Assembly: GCA_025363655.1 (NCBI GenBank)
Contig: JANYDK010000140.1
Coordinates: forward strand, 42,760 to 106,759
Source of the DNA: Deltaproteobacteria bacterium
GTDB taxonomy: Bacteria; Myxococcota_A; Polyangia; Polyangiales; JADJMO01
Length of the DNA: 64,000 nt
Direction: 5' to 3'
Under the pieces are notes generated by a model, which saw nothing but the letters and a program-made list of their open reading frames with translations, was not told where the DNA came from and made no database searches. Shown piece after piece: positions 42,618 to 54,071 of this stretch; positions within the stretch are counted from its first letter, which is position 1, and every line of letters starts with the position of its first letter. Made by a program: the position numbers and the translations under genes.

Positions 42618-43871
42618 GTGATCGGTCTCGTACCCAAGCCGCTTGGTGAGGACTTTCGCGAGGTTCTCGTCGCCGTCGCGCGCGATCTGCGGCTCGCCAC
42701 CCTCGATGAGCCCGACCGTTTGGCGCCACGCGTCGCCGCGCTCGCCGAGGCCTACAATCACCCGACGCTCTCCGGCCTCGCAGGCGTCGACCATCGCGCG
42801 GCGCGGCTCTCGTTCTGGCTCCCGCGCGACGTGCCGAAGGTCGAAGGGGCGGTGCGCGAGGCGGTGGCCATCGGCCGCATCGGTCTTCGTCGTCAGCGCA
42901 CGCTGCGGGTGCTCGACCTCGGCGCAGGGCTCGGCGCTTCGCATCGGGGTCTCGCGCGCGCGCTCGCGGCGGCAGGTCAACGTGGCACGCTCGACATCGA
43001 TGCGGTCGACGCCGATGCAGCCGCCCTCTCGCTCGGCGAAGCGATCCACGCGCGTCGGCCTCGTGAAGGCAACGTCGAGCTTCGTCTGCGATCGACGCGC
43101 GCGGACAAATTGCCGACGCGCGCCGAGGCGGGGAGCTTCGACGTGGTGCTCCTCGGGCAGGTGCTGACGGAGCTCGATCTCGCGCTCGCGCCTGCCGAAC
43201 GGCTCGAGAAACACAGGGCGCTCGTGCAATCGCTCCTCGCCGCGCTCGTGCCTTCGGGTGTGCTCGTGATCGTCGAGCCGGCGCTGCGTCCTCGCGCCCG
43301 TCATCTGCAGGCGCTGCGGGGCGCGCTCCTCGCCGACGCGCGTGTGCGCGTGATCGGTCCTTGCCTTCACCACGGCGCCTGTCCGATGCTCGGTCGCGAG
43401 GGCGACTGGTGTCACGAGGACCTCGCGGTCGATCTCCCCGAGTGGCTGGTGCCCATCGCGCGTCGCGCCGGGCTGCGCTGGGAAGGTCTCACGTACGCAC
43501 ATCTTCTCCTCGGCCTCGGCCTCCAAGCAGGCGACGTGCGCGCGGCGCTCGAGCCGGCGAAGGGCGTGGTCCGCGCGGTGTCGGCGCCGATCATCACCAA
43601 GGGCAAGCTCGAGCTCCTCGTCTGCGGCGATCGTCTTCGTGCGTCGATTCCCGAGGGCGATCCTCATGGTGAGCACGGCGCGCGACTCGGTCGCCTCGAT
43701 CGTGAGGCGTCGAAGACCAACGACGAATTGGCCGTGATTTCCCGAGGGGAAGTGATCGTCGTCGATCCGCCGCTGCTCGACGAGAAGCAACGTGTCGGTC
43801 GCGATGGGCACGTGCGCAGGGCGACCGTAGCCGCGACGGTCGACGCGTCCAGCGAGCCTGACGAGCGTTAG
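42618..43871 (+). CDS. Rsm22-like methyltransferase (small ribosomal subunit Rsm22 family)
   Basis: 417 residues. Helical N-terminal part with YNHPTLSGLAGVDHRAARLSFWLPRDVP, SAM motif I (VLDLGAGLGASHRG), and the Rsm22-type Cys-rich segment CLHHGACPMLGREGDWCHEDL, whose Cys residues bind a cluster in mitochondrial relatives. Rsm22/METTL17 family proteins act on small ribosomal subunit assembly. GTG at 42618 follows GGAGG at 4 nt. The stop TAG overlaps the convergent PEGA gene stop (TTAG, 43868-43871). The 42555-42596 leader contains two copies of GTCATGCACCA. Confidence 0.8.
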   Translation: MIGLVPKPLGEDFREVLVAVARDLRLATLDEPDRLAPRVAALAEAYNHPTLSGLAGVDHRAARLSFWLPRDVPKVEGAVREAVAIGRIGLRRQRTLRVLDLGAGLGASHRGLARALAAAGQRGTLDIDAVDADAAALSLGEAIHARRPREGNVELRLRSTRADKLPTRAEAGSFDVVLLGQVLTELDLALAPAERLEKHRALVQSLLAALVPSGVLVIVEPALRPRARHLQALRGALLADARVRVIGPCLHHGACPMLGREGDWCHEDLAVDLPEWLVPIARRAGLRWEGLTYAHLLLGLGLQAGDVRAALEPAKGVVRAVSAPIITKGKLELLVCGDRLRASIPEGDPHGEHGARLGRLDREASKTNDELAVISRGEVIVVDPPLLDEKQRVGRDGHVRRATVAATVDASSEPDER

Positions 43872-45136
43872 AACGCGACCGCGAAGGCCGCACCGACGAC
43901 GCTCGGCCCGATGATCGGCACCGCGCCCATCTCCATCGACGGCGGCGGCGGAGTCTTCGGCGTCGCCGAGGGCTCGAGCGACGACGGCAAGGGCGCGGTC
44001 ACGCTCGGACGGTCGAAGGCGTAGAGGAAGAGCCCCGTCACCGCGAGGCCCGCGCAGGCGCCGAACGAGACGTAGCTCATCGTCCGGAAGCGATCGCGCT
44101 GATCGCGGAAGTTGGCGTAGTCGTCGAGCTGCGCGTTGCTGATGTTGCCGGAGCCCTGCGCGTCGAGGATCGACTTCGCCTTCGACTGCTTGGAGAGCGA
44201 GATGCCGAGGAAGACGCCGCCCGCCGCGAGCGCGCCGAGGCTCGTCGCCAAGACGACGTACGAAGCGGTGCGCTGACCCGACGAGACGAGCTTGGCGCCT
44301 ATTTTTTGCGTCTCGCCGCGCACCAGGTTGACCTCGGTGCTGTAGCCGAGCGAGCCGTTCTTGACGACGGCGACGAAGTGACGACCGTGCGTCAGCGCGA
44401 TCGGTTGGGTGAGCGGCGTCACGCCAGCGGGGCGACCATCGACCTGGATTTCCGAGCCCGAAGGCGCATCGACGCTGAGATACGCGGGCCGTTCTTTGAG
44501 GTCGAGATCGAGCGCGACGAGGCCGCCGTCGAGCGCTTGGATGTCGCGCGACTCCGGGTCGAAGCCCTTCGCCTCGACGCGCACCGAGTGCTTGCCCGTC
44601 TTCACCTCACTGACGTACGGCGCGTCGCTCATCTTGCCGCCGTCGACCGAGACCTGCGCACCCGGCGTCGGCGACGTCACCATCAAGCGCGGAGGGAGCT
44701 TGGCGGCGGCCTCGGGAGGAGGCGGCGCGGTCATCTTCCCTTCTTTCTTCATCTCGGCGTAGATCGGCTCGAGCTCTTCGAGGGCCTGCGTCGCGTCGAC
44801 ACGGCGACCGCCTTGTTTCACCTCGTCGAGGTACTTGTGGAAGCCGTCGATCGCCTTCTGCAGGTGATCGGTTTTGTGATCGACGAAGTACTGACGGCGT
44901 TCGGCCTGTGCGAGCGAGAAGAGAATCGCCGGCTTCGGCGCGATCTTGTAGGCGGCGTCGAAGGCTTGGATGGCCGCGGCGAACTCACCGATGGTGTAGG
45001 CCTGTGCGCCGGCGTTGAAGTACGTCTTCGCTTGGTCGTTCGTCGCCTGCGCGCCAGCACTGGACGCGAAGAGAATCGACGAAGCGGTGACGAGCGCGAC
45101 TGCCTGTTGGAAGCGTGAGTGGGACTTCGTTTTCAT
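43868..45136 (-). CDS. Exported TPR/PEGA-domain protein, last gene of the kinase operon
   Basis: 422 residues. Signal peptide (FQQAVALVTASSILFASSAGAQA), TPR-like repeats (about 30-110; KTYFNAGAQAYTIGEFAAAIQAFDAAYKIAPKP), then two PEGA-type beta units (SPTPGAQVSVDGGKMSDAP and SVDAPSGSEIQVDGRPAGVTPL). Two membrane helices near 285-305 and 345-370 and a Pro-rich tail follow. Same build as the protein at 24036-25034. The ATG overlaps the TGA of the FG-GAP lipoprotein (ATGA on the minus strand, 45133-45136). Confidence 0.8.
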   Translation of the reverse strand: MKTKSHSRFQQAVALVTASSILFASSAGAQATNDQAKTYFNAGAQAYTIGEFAAAIQAFDAAYKIAPKPAILFSLAQAERRQYFVDHKTDHLQKAIDGFHKYLDEVKQGGRRVDATQALEELEPIYAEMKKEGKMTAPPPPEAAAKLPPRLMVTSPTPGAQVSVDGGKMSDAPYVSEVKTGKHSVRVEAKGFDPESRDIQALDGGLVALDLDLKERPAYLSVDAPSGSEIQVDGRPAGVTPLTQPIALTHGRHFVAVVKNGSLGYSTEVNLVRGETQKIGAKLVSSGQRTASYVVLATSLGALAAGGVFLGISLSKQSKAKSILDAQGSGNISNAQLDDYANFRDQRDRFRTMSYVSFGACAGLAVTGLFLYAFDRPSVTAPLPSSLEPSATPKTPPPPSMEMGAVPIIGPSVVGAAFAVAF

Positions 45137-47759
45137 GGCAGTGTGGCAATCCCGGGGTGGATGCGGGCGCGCGGGCCCTCGCCGATGACCAGGTCGGCGA
45201 TGCCGTCGCCGGTGACGTCGCCCGAGGCGATCGCGAGCCCGCCGCTGATGCCGGGGATCGCCCTCAGCGTGAGCACGCGCGAGCCCGACTTCACGACCTC
45301 GTAGACGGCGTCGTCGCTGATGGCCACGAGCTTGGTCGACGAGAAGCCAGGGACGATCGCGAAGCCGCGGATGATTTCCTTGTCGCCGGCGGGCGCGAGG
45401 AGCGCGGCGGTGCCCGACTCGAGGCCGCCCTTTCCGTCGTTCCACATCACGCCGAAGGTGGTGCGCCCGCGACGACCGACGATGCAGACGACGGCGTCAC
45501 GCTTGCCGTCGCCGTCGACGTCGACGATCGCCATGTCGGAGGCGTCGAGCGGCGCGTACTTCACGGGGAGCTCGAGGGTCGCAGCGAGGGTGAACGCGCC
45601 CGGAGGCCCGGAGTCGGAGCTCCCCGTCGGCGGCTTGAGGAGGCTGATGATCGACGCGGCCTTCCCCTTCGCCGGCGTCAACGTCACGACCTCGTCGAAG
45701 CCGTCGTCGTCGAGATCGCCGGCGCGGACGATGGCGGTGAAGGTGAACGGATCGCCCGGCAGCTCTTCGGTGCCGGAGAAGAGCTGCATGCCGTCGAGCA
45801 CTGGCGTCGTCGAGGCCGCGCTCATGCGTGCCTCGCCGCGCACGGGCGCGAACCATACGCGCGGATCAGCCGCAAATTTGGCGGGATCCTCGCTCTCGGT
45901 GAAGGCGATGGCCGCGAGGTCGGGGTGCGATTTTTCGCTGTCGAACTGACCGTAGGCGAGGGCGACCGGGCTGCCGGTGATGACGCCGGTGCCGGCGAGC
46001 GTGCTGAGCCCGAAGGGCGAGAGGAGCTGACGATCGCCACCGCCGACGAGCACGGTCGCCTGATCGCCGTCGTCGCGGTGATAGATGATGCCGAGCTCGT
46101 CGATGGTGTCGCCGCCCTCGAAGCGATCGGCGACCAGCTGCTCGATGTTCTGGAAGGTGCCGAGCTCGAACGGAGGTTCGGGCGGGCCCGCGGCGTTGCC
46201 GTAGACGACCGCGAAGACGTCGATGTCACCGCCGCCGCCGCCGAGGAGGACGATGCCAGCGTCGTTGATCAAGTCGCCGTCGTAGTCGCCGACGGTGATT
46301 TGGCTGACCGGAGCGCTGGTCTCGATCTTCGCCGGGTTGAGCACGGTGTCGCGCGTTCCCCCGTAGAAATCGAGGTCGAGTGAGTTGCTCGAGCCAGCGA
46401 GCACGTCGGAGAGGCCGTCACGGTTGAAGTCGGCGATGGCGACGGTGGTCCAACCGCTGCCGAGGTTGTTGACGAGGGGGACGACCGAGATCTGGGTCGC
46501 GTCTCCGATGTGGTCGATCTTCGTGACGACGGCGATTCCTTTGTGTCCGGCGACGAGCCGCCCGAGGCCACCGAGGTGCGGATTGGCCTCGATCGCGAGC
46601 GGCTGACAGGGGGTGCCGACGGCGCCCGGCGTGGTGGTGTCGAGGCAGCTGAAGCGCGAGGTGGCGACCGCGCCGAGGCCTCCAGGTTCGCCGCCGAACG
46701 TGCCGTCTCCCTTGCCGAAGGCGACCACCGATTGGAGCGGGAGGTTGATCACGAGATCGACGTGCTTGTCTCCGTCGATGTCGGTGGCCAACATCTGGGT
46801 GACGTCGCCGGCGCCCGCGACCGAGAAGAGCTTCCGCGGCTTCGCCGGCACCGCGACGATCTTGCCGTCGGCTCCGCAGGGCGAGGCGACGAGGATGTCG
46901 TTCGAGCCCTGGTAGTTGAGGAGCACCTCGTCGCAAGGCGAGTCGATCTCGTCGATATTGGCGGTCAGCGGCGCGGTCGTGAATTTCGCCGGCGTGTCGG
47001 GCAAGTCGAGAAATCGTGCGGCGACCGGATCGCGTGCGCTGCTGGTGGTGCCGATGTTGGAGTCGCCGATGTGCGCGAAGAAGAGCGCCGATTTCTTGAA
47101 GGGCTCGCCGGTGACCCCGTTGAGGATGCCGAGCCTCGCGACCGCGCCCGGCGGCAGCGGAAAGCGCGCGAAGCTCTGCGGCACGAGCTCGTTGTTGCCG
47201 CTACCGAGGAAGACGTTGATGCCCTGGCCGAAGCTGGCGAACGCGAGATCGGCGAAATTGTCGCTGTTGGCGTCGACGATGGTCGGCGAGATGCCGAGCG
47301 CCTTGATGGCCTCGGTCTTCACCGGAAGATGCGAGCCGGTGTCGAGGTAGAGGACGCGCATCGAGACGCGCGCGGCCTCGTCGGGCTTGCTCGTCGCCAG
47401 CACGTCCTGCACGCGATCGCTGTTGAAATCGCCGACCGCGACGCGAAACGCCGTCGTGTCGAAGGTCACCCCTTCGGCGTCGAACGAGCCTTCCGGGCGT
47501 CGACAGACTTTGTCGTTGGCGCCGCACGTGTAGCCGACGGGGCAAGAGTTGGTCGTGCAGTCGAAGCGACACGCGAAGGGTTGTCCCGGCGCGCGACAGC
47601 CAGAGCCCGGCGGCGCGAAGTGATCGCAGTCTTCTCTTTGGGTGTCGACGACGCCGTTGCCACACGTGTCGGCGTCGATCGGGGGCAAGCTCGTGCAGCT
47701 CGGGGCCGCGGCGGCGATGCTCGCCAACATCACGGGCCCGATGAGGCGGAAAATGCGCA

Positions 47760-47760
<1 letters not shown>
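45133..47760 (-). CDS. FG-GAP/VCBS-repeat exported lipoprotein
   Basis: 875 residues. Signal peptide with a possible lipid-anchored Cys (AAAAPSCTSLPP), a Cys-rich N-terminal module (CGNGVVDTQREDCDHFAPPGSGC ... CPVGYTCG) with the typical CGNG-DxxExCD Polyangia motif, then repeated FG-GAP units carrying Asp-rich calcium loops (VGDFNSDRVQDVLA, ATDIDGDKHVDLVI, IADFNRDGLSDVLAG, VGDYDGDLINDAGI, DLDDDGFDEVV, IVDVDGDGKRDAVV, GDVTGDGIADLVIG). Likely a seven- or more-bladed propeller on the cell surface. It overlaps the kinase stop by 1 nt (TGATG) and the PEGA start by 4 nt. Confidence 0.87.
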
Positions 47761-49325
<1,565 letters not shown>

Positions 49326-49409
49326 TCCCCTTCGGAAGCGTACGCTCCTCCTTTCCATCCGTCACGTCAGTGACATGACGGGCTGAAGGGAAAGACCTAG
49401 CGTGGGGCG

Positions 49410-49670
49410 ATGCGTCGCACCCACACCTGCCCGAAGTGCAATCACGGGGAAATTCTCTTCGTTCCTCAAATCGCCGACCGTGACGACGACGACACGGTCC
49501 GGCCGCTCGTCGTCCACGTCGTGCACCTCGACTACAAGGACCTCGAGATGGGCAGCCTCCAGGCGTACATCTGCCGCGGCTGCGGCTTCACCGAGCTCTA
49601 CACCAAAGACGCGGCCCAGCTCCCGGTCGACAAGATCCCCGGCGCGAAGATTCTCAAGCCGAAGGCCTAG
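49410..49670 (+). CDS. Small zinc-ribbon protein
   Basis: 86 residues. Two Cys pairs, CPKC at the N-terminus and CRGCG in the middle (YICRGCGFTELY), form a zinc ribbon; the rest is beta-rich and ends in KILKPKA. Similar short ribbon proteins are common in Polyangia genomes, function unknown. Divergent from the kinase gene. Its TAG overlaps the stop of the RND gene (CTAG at 49667-49670). Confidence 0.75.
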   Translation: MRRTHTCPKCNHGEILFVPQIADRDDDDTVRPLVVHVVHLDYKDLEMGSLQAYICRGCGFTELYTKDAAQLPVDKIPGAKILKPKA

Positions 49671-52600
49671 TTTTCTTGCGCCATCGCCGAGCTCGGCGGC
49701 GGGATGGAGCCGGTGTCCTTCGCCGGGGGGCGCGGGCGGCGATCGAAGAGGCGGTGGGCGAGCACCAACATCGGCGGCTGCAGCACGCGCGTGAGGATCG
49801 CGAGGATGAGCGAGCCGCCGATGACGACGATCGCGAGCGGCTTCTGCGTCTCGGAGCCGATGCCGTTGCTGATCGCCGCCGGGAGGAGCCCGAGCGTGGC
49901 GACGAGCGTGGTCATGAGACCGGCGCGGAAGCGCTTCACCGCCGCCTCTTTCGCCGCCTGTTCGAGCGGCAGGCCCTCTATCTCTCGTAGTCGCTGGAAA
50001 TAGGTGACGACGAGGATCGCGTCCTGGATGGCGATGCCGAAGATGGAGATGAAGCCCATCGCCGCCGACACCGAGAAGTGCATGCGTGTCAGCAAGAGCG
50101 CGAGCACGCCGCCGGTGCAGGCGATGGGGATGTTGATGAGCACGATCATCGTGTCCACCCACGTCTTGACCGCGCTGTAGGTGAGGAAGGCGATGAGCAT
50201 CAGCGTGATCGGGATGATCAGACGGAGGCGCTCTTCTGCCTCTTTCAGCTGGTTGATCTCGCCGTCCCACTCGAGGTGCGTGTCGTAGGGGAGCTTGACG
50301 GTGTCGGTGATTTTCTTCTGCGCGTCGGCGATGGCGCCGGCGAGATCGCGTCCGCGGACCGAGAACTTGATCGGCGCGTAGCGGCGCCCGTCCTCGCGAT
50401 AGATGACCGCCGGCCCGTCTTCGAGCGTGACCTTGGCGATTTGCCCGAGGGGGATGACCTTGTTGTCGGGCGTCGAGATGCTGATCTCGCGGATGGCCTC
50501 GATCGACATGCGATAGGGCTCGAGCCAGCGCACGGTGAGGTCGAAGTACTTCTCGCGCTCGTAGACTTGGGTGACGGCCTGACCGCCGATGGCCGCCTGG
50601 ATGACCGCCTCGACGTCGCCGGTGTTGAGGCCGTAGCGCGCGCAGGCCGCGCGATCGGGGACGATCTTGACGTTCGGCTGTCCCAGCGAGTGGAACATGC
50701 CGAGGTCTTTGATGCCCGGGATCGTCTGCATGACGTCGACGATCGCTTCGGCGTTCTTCTCGTTCTCTTTGAGATCGGGCCCGATCACCTTGATCGAGTT
50801 CTCACCCTTCACGCCCGACACCGCCTCTTCGACGTTGTCGCTGATCATCTGCGAGAAGTTGAAGACGACGCCGGGGAAGGCGTCGGACATCTCTTTCGAG
50901 AGCTCGTCGGTGAGCTTCTCTTTCGTCATGCCCTTGCGCCACTCGTCGAACGGCTTGAGCGGCGCGAAGAGCTCGACGTTGTAGAAGCCGGACGGGTCGG
51001 TGCCGTCGTCGGGGCGGCCGTGCTGCGAGACGACGGTGACGATCTCGGGGTTTTTCCGGTTCTGATCGGTGCACTCGGTCTTCGGATCGTCCGGGCAACC
51101 GCGGAGGATGGAGCGCATGCGCCCGACGTACTTCTCGGACTGCTCGAGCGAGATCGAGGTGGGGAAGCTGGCTCGAATCCAGAAGTTGCCTTCCTCGAGC
51201 TTGGGCATGAACTCGCGCCCGAGCAGCGGGAAGAGGACGATGCAGAGGACGATCGGCACGAGCCCGAACATCGCCGCCGGGAGCGGGCGCCGGACGCCGA
51301 AGTTGAAGAACGGCTCGTAGGCGCGGTGGAGCGTGCGGAGGATGAAGTTCTCTTTCTCCTCCGTGTCGACCGGCACGAACTTCTCGGCGAGCACCGGCGT
51401 CAGCGTCAGCGCGAGGATGATCGCGCCGCCGATGGCGAAGGCGTACGTGTAGGCCATCGGCGAGAAGATGACGCCGGCGACGCCCGTCATCGTGAAGAGC
51501 GGGAGGAACGCGACGCCGATGATCAGCGTGCTGAACGTCATCGGCCCGGCGACTTCACGTGCCGCCGAGAGCACGCGCTCGCGCATCGTGCCTTTTCCAT
51601 GGCTTCCGAGGTGTCGGAAGATGTTCTCCATCATGATGACGGTGGAGTCGACGACGATGCCGAAGTCGACGGCGCCGATGGAGATGAGGTTCGCCGGCGT
51701 CTTGGTGACAACCATGCCGGAGAAGGCGATCAGCAGCGCGATCGGAATGTTGGCCGCGGTGATCAGCGCCGCGCGCGTGTGGCCGAGGAAGAGCCAAAGC
51801 ACCACCGAGACGAGGAGCATGCCCACGAGCACGTTCTCGAGCACGGTGTGGGTGGTGATTTCGACGAGCTTGCCGCGGTCGTAGTACGGCTCGATGTCCA
51901 TGCCCGGCGGCAGGATGTGGTTGTCGCGGATGTACTCGACGCGCTTGTAGATGCCCTCGAGCGTCTTCGGCGTCTCACCGCCGTAGCGCATGAGCACGGT
52001 GCCCTGGACGACGTCGGTGTCGTTGTCGCGACCGACGACGCCGAGCCGCGGACGCGCGCCGATGTCGATCTGCGCGACGTCGCGCAGGCGGATGGGGATG
52101 CCACCCTCTTCGGCGACGACGATGTTCTCGATGTCGTGCACGTTGCGGAGGAGCCCGATGCCGCGGACGTCGTAGCTCTGCTCGCCGATCGAGAGGCGCT
52201 GACCACCGACGTTCTGGTTGGCTTTGCCGATCGCGTCGAGGACGTTCCCCAGCGACACGCCCTGACCCTTGAGGCGGTAGGGGTCGATTTGGACGTGATA
52301 TTCCTTGGTTTCGCCGCCGAAGCTGACGATGTCGATGACGCCGTCGACCTGCTTGAACTGGCGCTCGAGGATCCAATCCTCGGCAGTTTTCAGCTCACGC
52401 GTGGTGTAGCCCTTGCCGCGCAAGGTGTAGCGGAAGACCTCGCCGATGGCGTTCCAGGGAGAGAGCGTCGGGTCGGCGCCGGCCGGGAGGGTGATGAACT
52501 GGAGGCGGTTGATGACCTCTTGGCGCGCGTCTTTGTATTCGACGCCCCACTTGAAGTAGCACTTCACGTCCGACAGTCCGAAGAGCGACTGCGAGCGGAT

Positions 52601-52843
52601 GTGGTCGAGCCCAGGCATGCCGGCGAGCCCGACTTCGAGCGGAACCGTCACGTACCGCTCGACCTCTTCACCGCTCGAGCCGTCGGGCTGGGTGATGATC
52701 TCGACGAGCGGAGGCACCGGGTTCGGATAGGCCTCGATGTCCAGCTGCTTGTAGGCGACCGCGCCGCCCACGATGAGCGCGACGACGGTGGCGAGGACGA
52801 CGAAGGGCATTCGCAAGGCGAACGCCACCAGACGCTGGATCAT
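49667..52843 (-). CDS. Heavy-metal efflux RND transporter, CzcA/CusA family
   Basis: 1,058 residues, full length. Inner-membrane proton antiporter of a tripartite metal pump. The membrane-helix-4 motif DFGIVVDSTVIMMEN (Asp393, Asp399, Glu406) contains the acidic proton-relay residues and follows the DFGx3D pattern of divalent-cation exporters rather than the CusA type. GDVEAVIQAAIGGQAVTQVYEREKYFDLTVR and RDLAGAIADAQKKI fit HME-RND proteins. Encoded downstream of the periplasmic adaptor and outer-membrane channel, and separated from the adaptor by a 58-nt gap with phased repeats. Substrate metal inferred only. Confidence 0.92.
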   Translation of the reverse strand: MIQRLVAFALRMPFVVLATVVALIVGGAVAYKQLDIEAYPNPVPPLVEIITQPDGSSGEEVERYVTVPLEVGLAGMPGLDHIRSQSLFGLSDVKCYFKWGVEYKDARQEVINRLQFITLPAGADPTLSPWNAIGEVFRYTLRGKGYTTRELKTAEDWILERQFKQVDGVIDIVSFGGETKEYHVQIDPYRLKGQGVSLGNVLDAIGKANQNVGGQRLSIGEQSYDVRGIGLLRNVHDIENIVVAEEGGIPIRLRDVAQIDIGARPRLGVVGRDNDTDVVQGTVLMRYGGETPKTLEGIYKRVEYIRDNHILPPGMDIEPYYDRGKLVEITTHTVLENVLVGMLLVSVVLWLFLGHTRAALITAANIPIALLIAFSGMVVTKTPANLISIGAVDFGIVVDSTVIMMENIFRHLGSHGKGTMRERVLSAAREVAGPMTFSTLIIGVAFLPLFTMTGVAGVIFSPMAYTYAFAIGGAIILALTLTPVLAEKFVPVDTEEKENFILRTLHRAYEPFFNFGVRRPLPAAMFGLVPIVLCIVLFPLLGREFMPKLEEGNFWIRASFPTSISLEQSEKYVGRMRSILRGCPDDPKTECTDQNRKNPEIVTVVSQHGRPDDGTDPSGFYNVELFAPLKPFDEWRKGMTKEKLTDELSKEMSDAFPGVVFNFSQMISDNVEEAVSGVKGENSIKVIGPDLKENEKNAEAIVDVMQTIPGIKDLGMFHSLGQPNVKIVPDRAACARYGLNTGDVEAVIQAAIGGQAVTQVYEREKYFDLTVRWLEPYRMSIEAIREISISTPDNKVIPLGQIAKVTLEDGPAVIYREDGRRYAPIKFSVRGRDLAGAIADAQKKITDTVKLPYDTHLEWDGEINQLKEAEERLRLIIPITLMLIAFLTYSAVKTWVDTMIVLINIPIACTGGVLALLLTRMHFSVSAAMGFISIFGIAIQDAILVVTYFQRLREIEGLPLEQAAKEAAVKRFRAGLMTTLVATLGLLPAAISNGIGSETQKPLAIVVIGGSLILAILTRVLQPPMLVLAHRLFDRRPRPPAKDTGSIPPPSSAMAQEN

Positions 52844-52857
52844 GTCGAATGCTCCGT

Positions 52858-52897
52858 GAACACTTCAGAACACTTCAGAACCATTCAGAACAGGTGA
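52858..52897. repeat. Four phased 10-bp direct repeats before the RND gene
   Basis: GAACACTTCA, GAACACTTCA, GAACCATTCA and GAACAGGTGA follow one another at exactly 10-bp spacing, one helical turn, filling most of the gap between adaptor stop (52902) and RND start (52843). Each contains a TTCAGAA-type dyad at its junction. A regulator-binding array or translation-control element is possible. Confidence 0.85.
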
Positions 52898-52901
52898 CGA
52901 C

Positions 52902-54071
52902 TCACAACATTCCCGAGAGGAGGACGGCGCCGCCGACGACGACCTTCTCTCCCTTCTCGAGCCCGTGCTGAACGGGGAGCCACGCTGCGCCTTCCGTCTC
53001 GTCGACGGTCACTGGGCGCCGCTCGTAGCGAACTTTCTTGTCGGCGGTCTCGCCGATCTCGACGAAGACGACGGTGCTGTCGCCCAGCCGAAGCAGGGCA
53101 GTGCGCGGGATGGCCAGCGCCTTCCGCTCGTCGACCGAGATCGCGACGGTGGCGTACATCTCCGGCTTGAGCAGCCCTTTTTGGTTGTCGAAGATGCAGC
53201 GGACGCGAGCGGTTCGCGTCTCTTTGTCGAGGATGTTGGCGACGTAGTTCACGGTGCCCATGAACGGCGGCTCGTTCGGATAGGTGACGACCTTGACCGA
53301 GACCTTGGAGCCGACCTTCACGCGCGCGAGGTCCATCTCGAAGATGTCGGCGAGGATCCACACGCGATCGAGCTCACCGATGGTGAAGAGCTCTTTCGCG
53401 GTGCCGCCGCCGTATTGTCCCTGCACCTCGATGCCGGGGCTGATCTCGCGAGCGATGACCTCGCCCTCGAGCGGCGCGCGCAAGGTGTAGCCCTGGCTGA
53501 CGCCGTAGTTTCCGCCGCCGGCCTGCAGCAGGTAGGCCTTGGCCTTCGCGCGATCGAGCTCGGCCTTCGCCTTGCGCCAGTTGTCCTCGCTCGCTTCGAG
53601 ATCTTTCTGCGAGGTCGCGTGCTGCGCAAATAGCTCTTTTTGTCGGTTGTAGTCGTGCTCGGCGGCGATCATCTCGGCTTGTGCTTTGCCGAGCGTCGAG
53701 GAGACGTCGCCGATGTCGGGCGAGTCGATGGTCGCGAGGGGGTCGCCCTTCTTCACCTTCTGGCCGAGCTGCGCGTCGATCTTCGTCACCTTGCCGGTGA
53801 CCGGGGAGTAGATGTGCGCGACCTTGAGATCGTCGAAGGTGACGCGACCGGCAGCGAGCACCGTGTCGTCGACGTCGTGCTCTTCGAGCGGCGCGACGGC
53901 GATTTTCGCTTCGGTGATTTGCTGCGCCGTCAGCCACACTTCGCCGGCCGGCACCTTGTTGCCTTCTTGCTTCGGAGCAGCCTCGGTCTTGTGGCAAGCC
54001 AAAGGGCCACCGAGGACGAGACCGACGCCGAGGATGCTCCCCAGCGCGGCCATCAGGGCGAGACGCCTCAT
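52902..54071 (-). CDS. Periplasmic adaptor (membrane-fusion) subunit of the metal RND pump, CzcB/CusB-like
   Basis: 389 residues. Candidate lipidated Cys26 (GGPLACHK), then beta-barrel and lipoyl half-motifs (IYSPVTGKVTKIDAQLGQKVKKGDPLATIDSPD, later YTLRAPLEGEVIAREISPGIEVQGQ) flanking a long helical hairpin (TLGKAQAEMIAAEHDYNRQKELFAQHATSQKDLEASEDN), and the C-terminal beta-barrel/membrane-proximal region. Bridges the RND protein to the TolC-like channel. Its ATG overlaps the channel stop (ATGA, 54068-54071). Confidence 0.9.
   Translation of the reverse strand: MRRLALMAALGSILGVGLVLGGPLACHKTEAAPKQEGNKVPAGEVWLTAQQITEAKIAVAPLEEHDVDDTVLAAGRVTFDDLKVAHIYSPVTGKVTKIDAQLGQKVKKGDPLATIDSPDIGDVSSTLGKAQAEMIAAEHDYNRQKELFAQHATSQKDLEASEDNWRKAKAELDRAKAKAYLLQAGGGNYGVSQGYTLRAPLEGEVIAREISPGIEVQGQYGGGTAKELFTIGELDRVWILADIFEMDLARVKVGSKVSVKVVTYPNEPPFMGTVNYVANILDKETRTARVRCIFDNQKGLLKPEMYATVAISVDERKALAIPRTALLRLGDSTVVFVEIGETADKKVRYERRPVTVDETEGAAWLPVQHGLEKGEKVVVGGAVLLSGML

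Noticed and set aside
50078..52897. Plus-strand open frame of 939 codons
   Set aside because: Antisense to the RND pump; composition is an artefact of codon bias and no motif is present.
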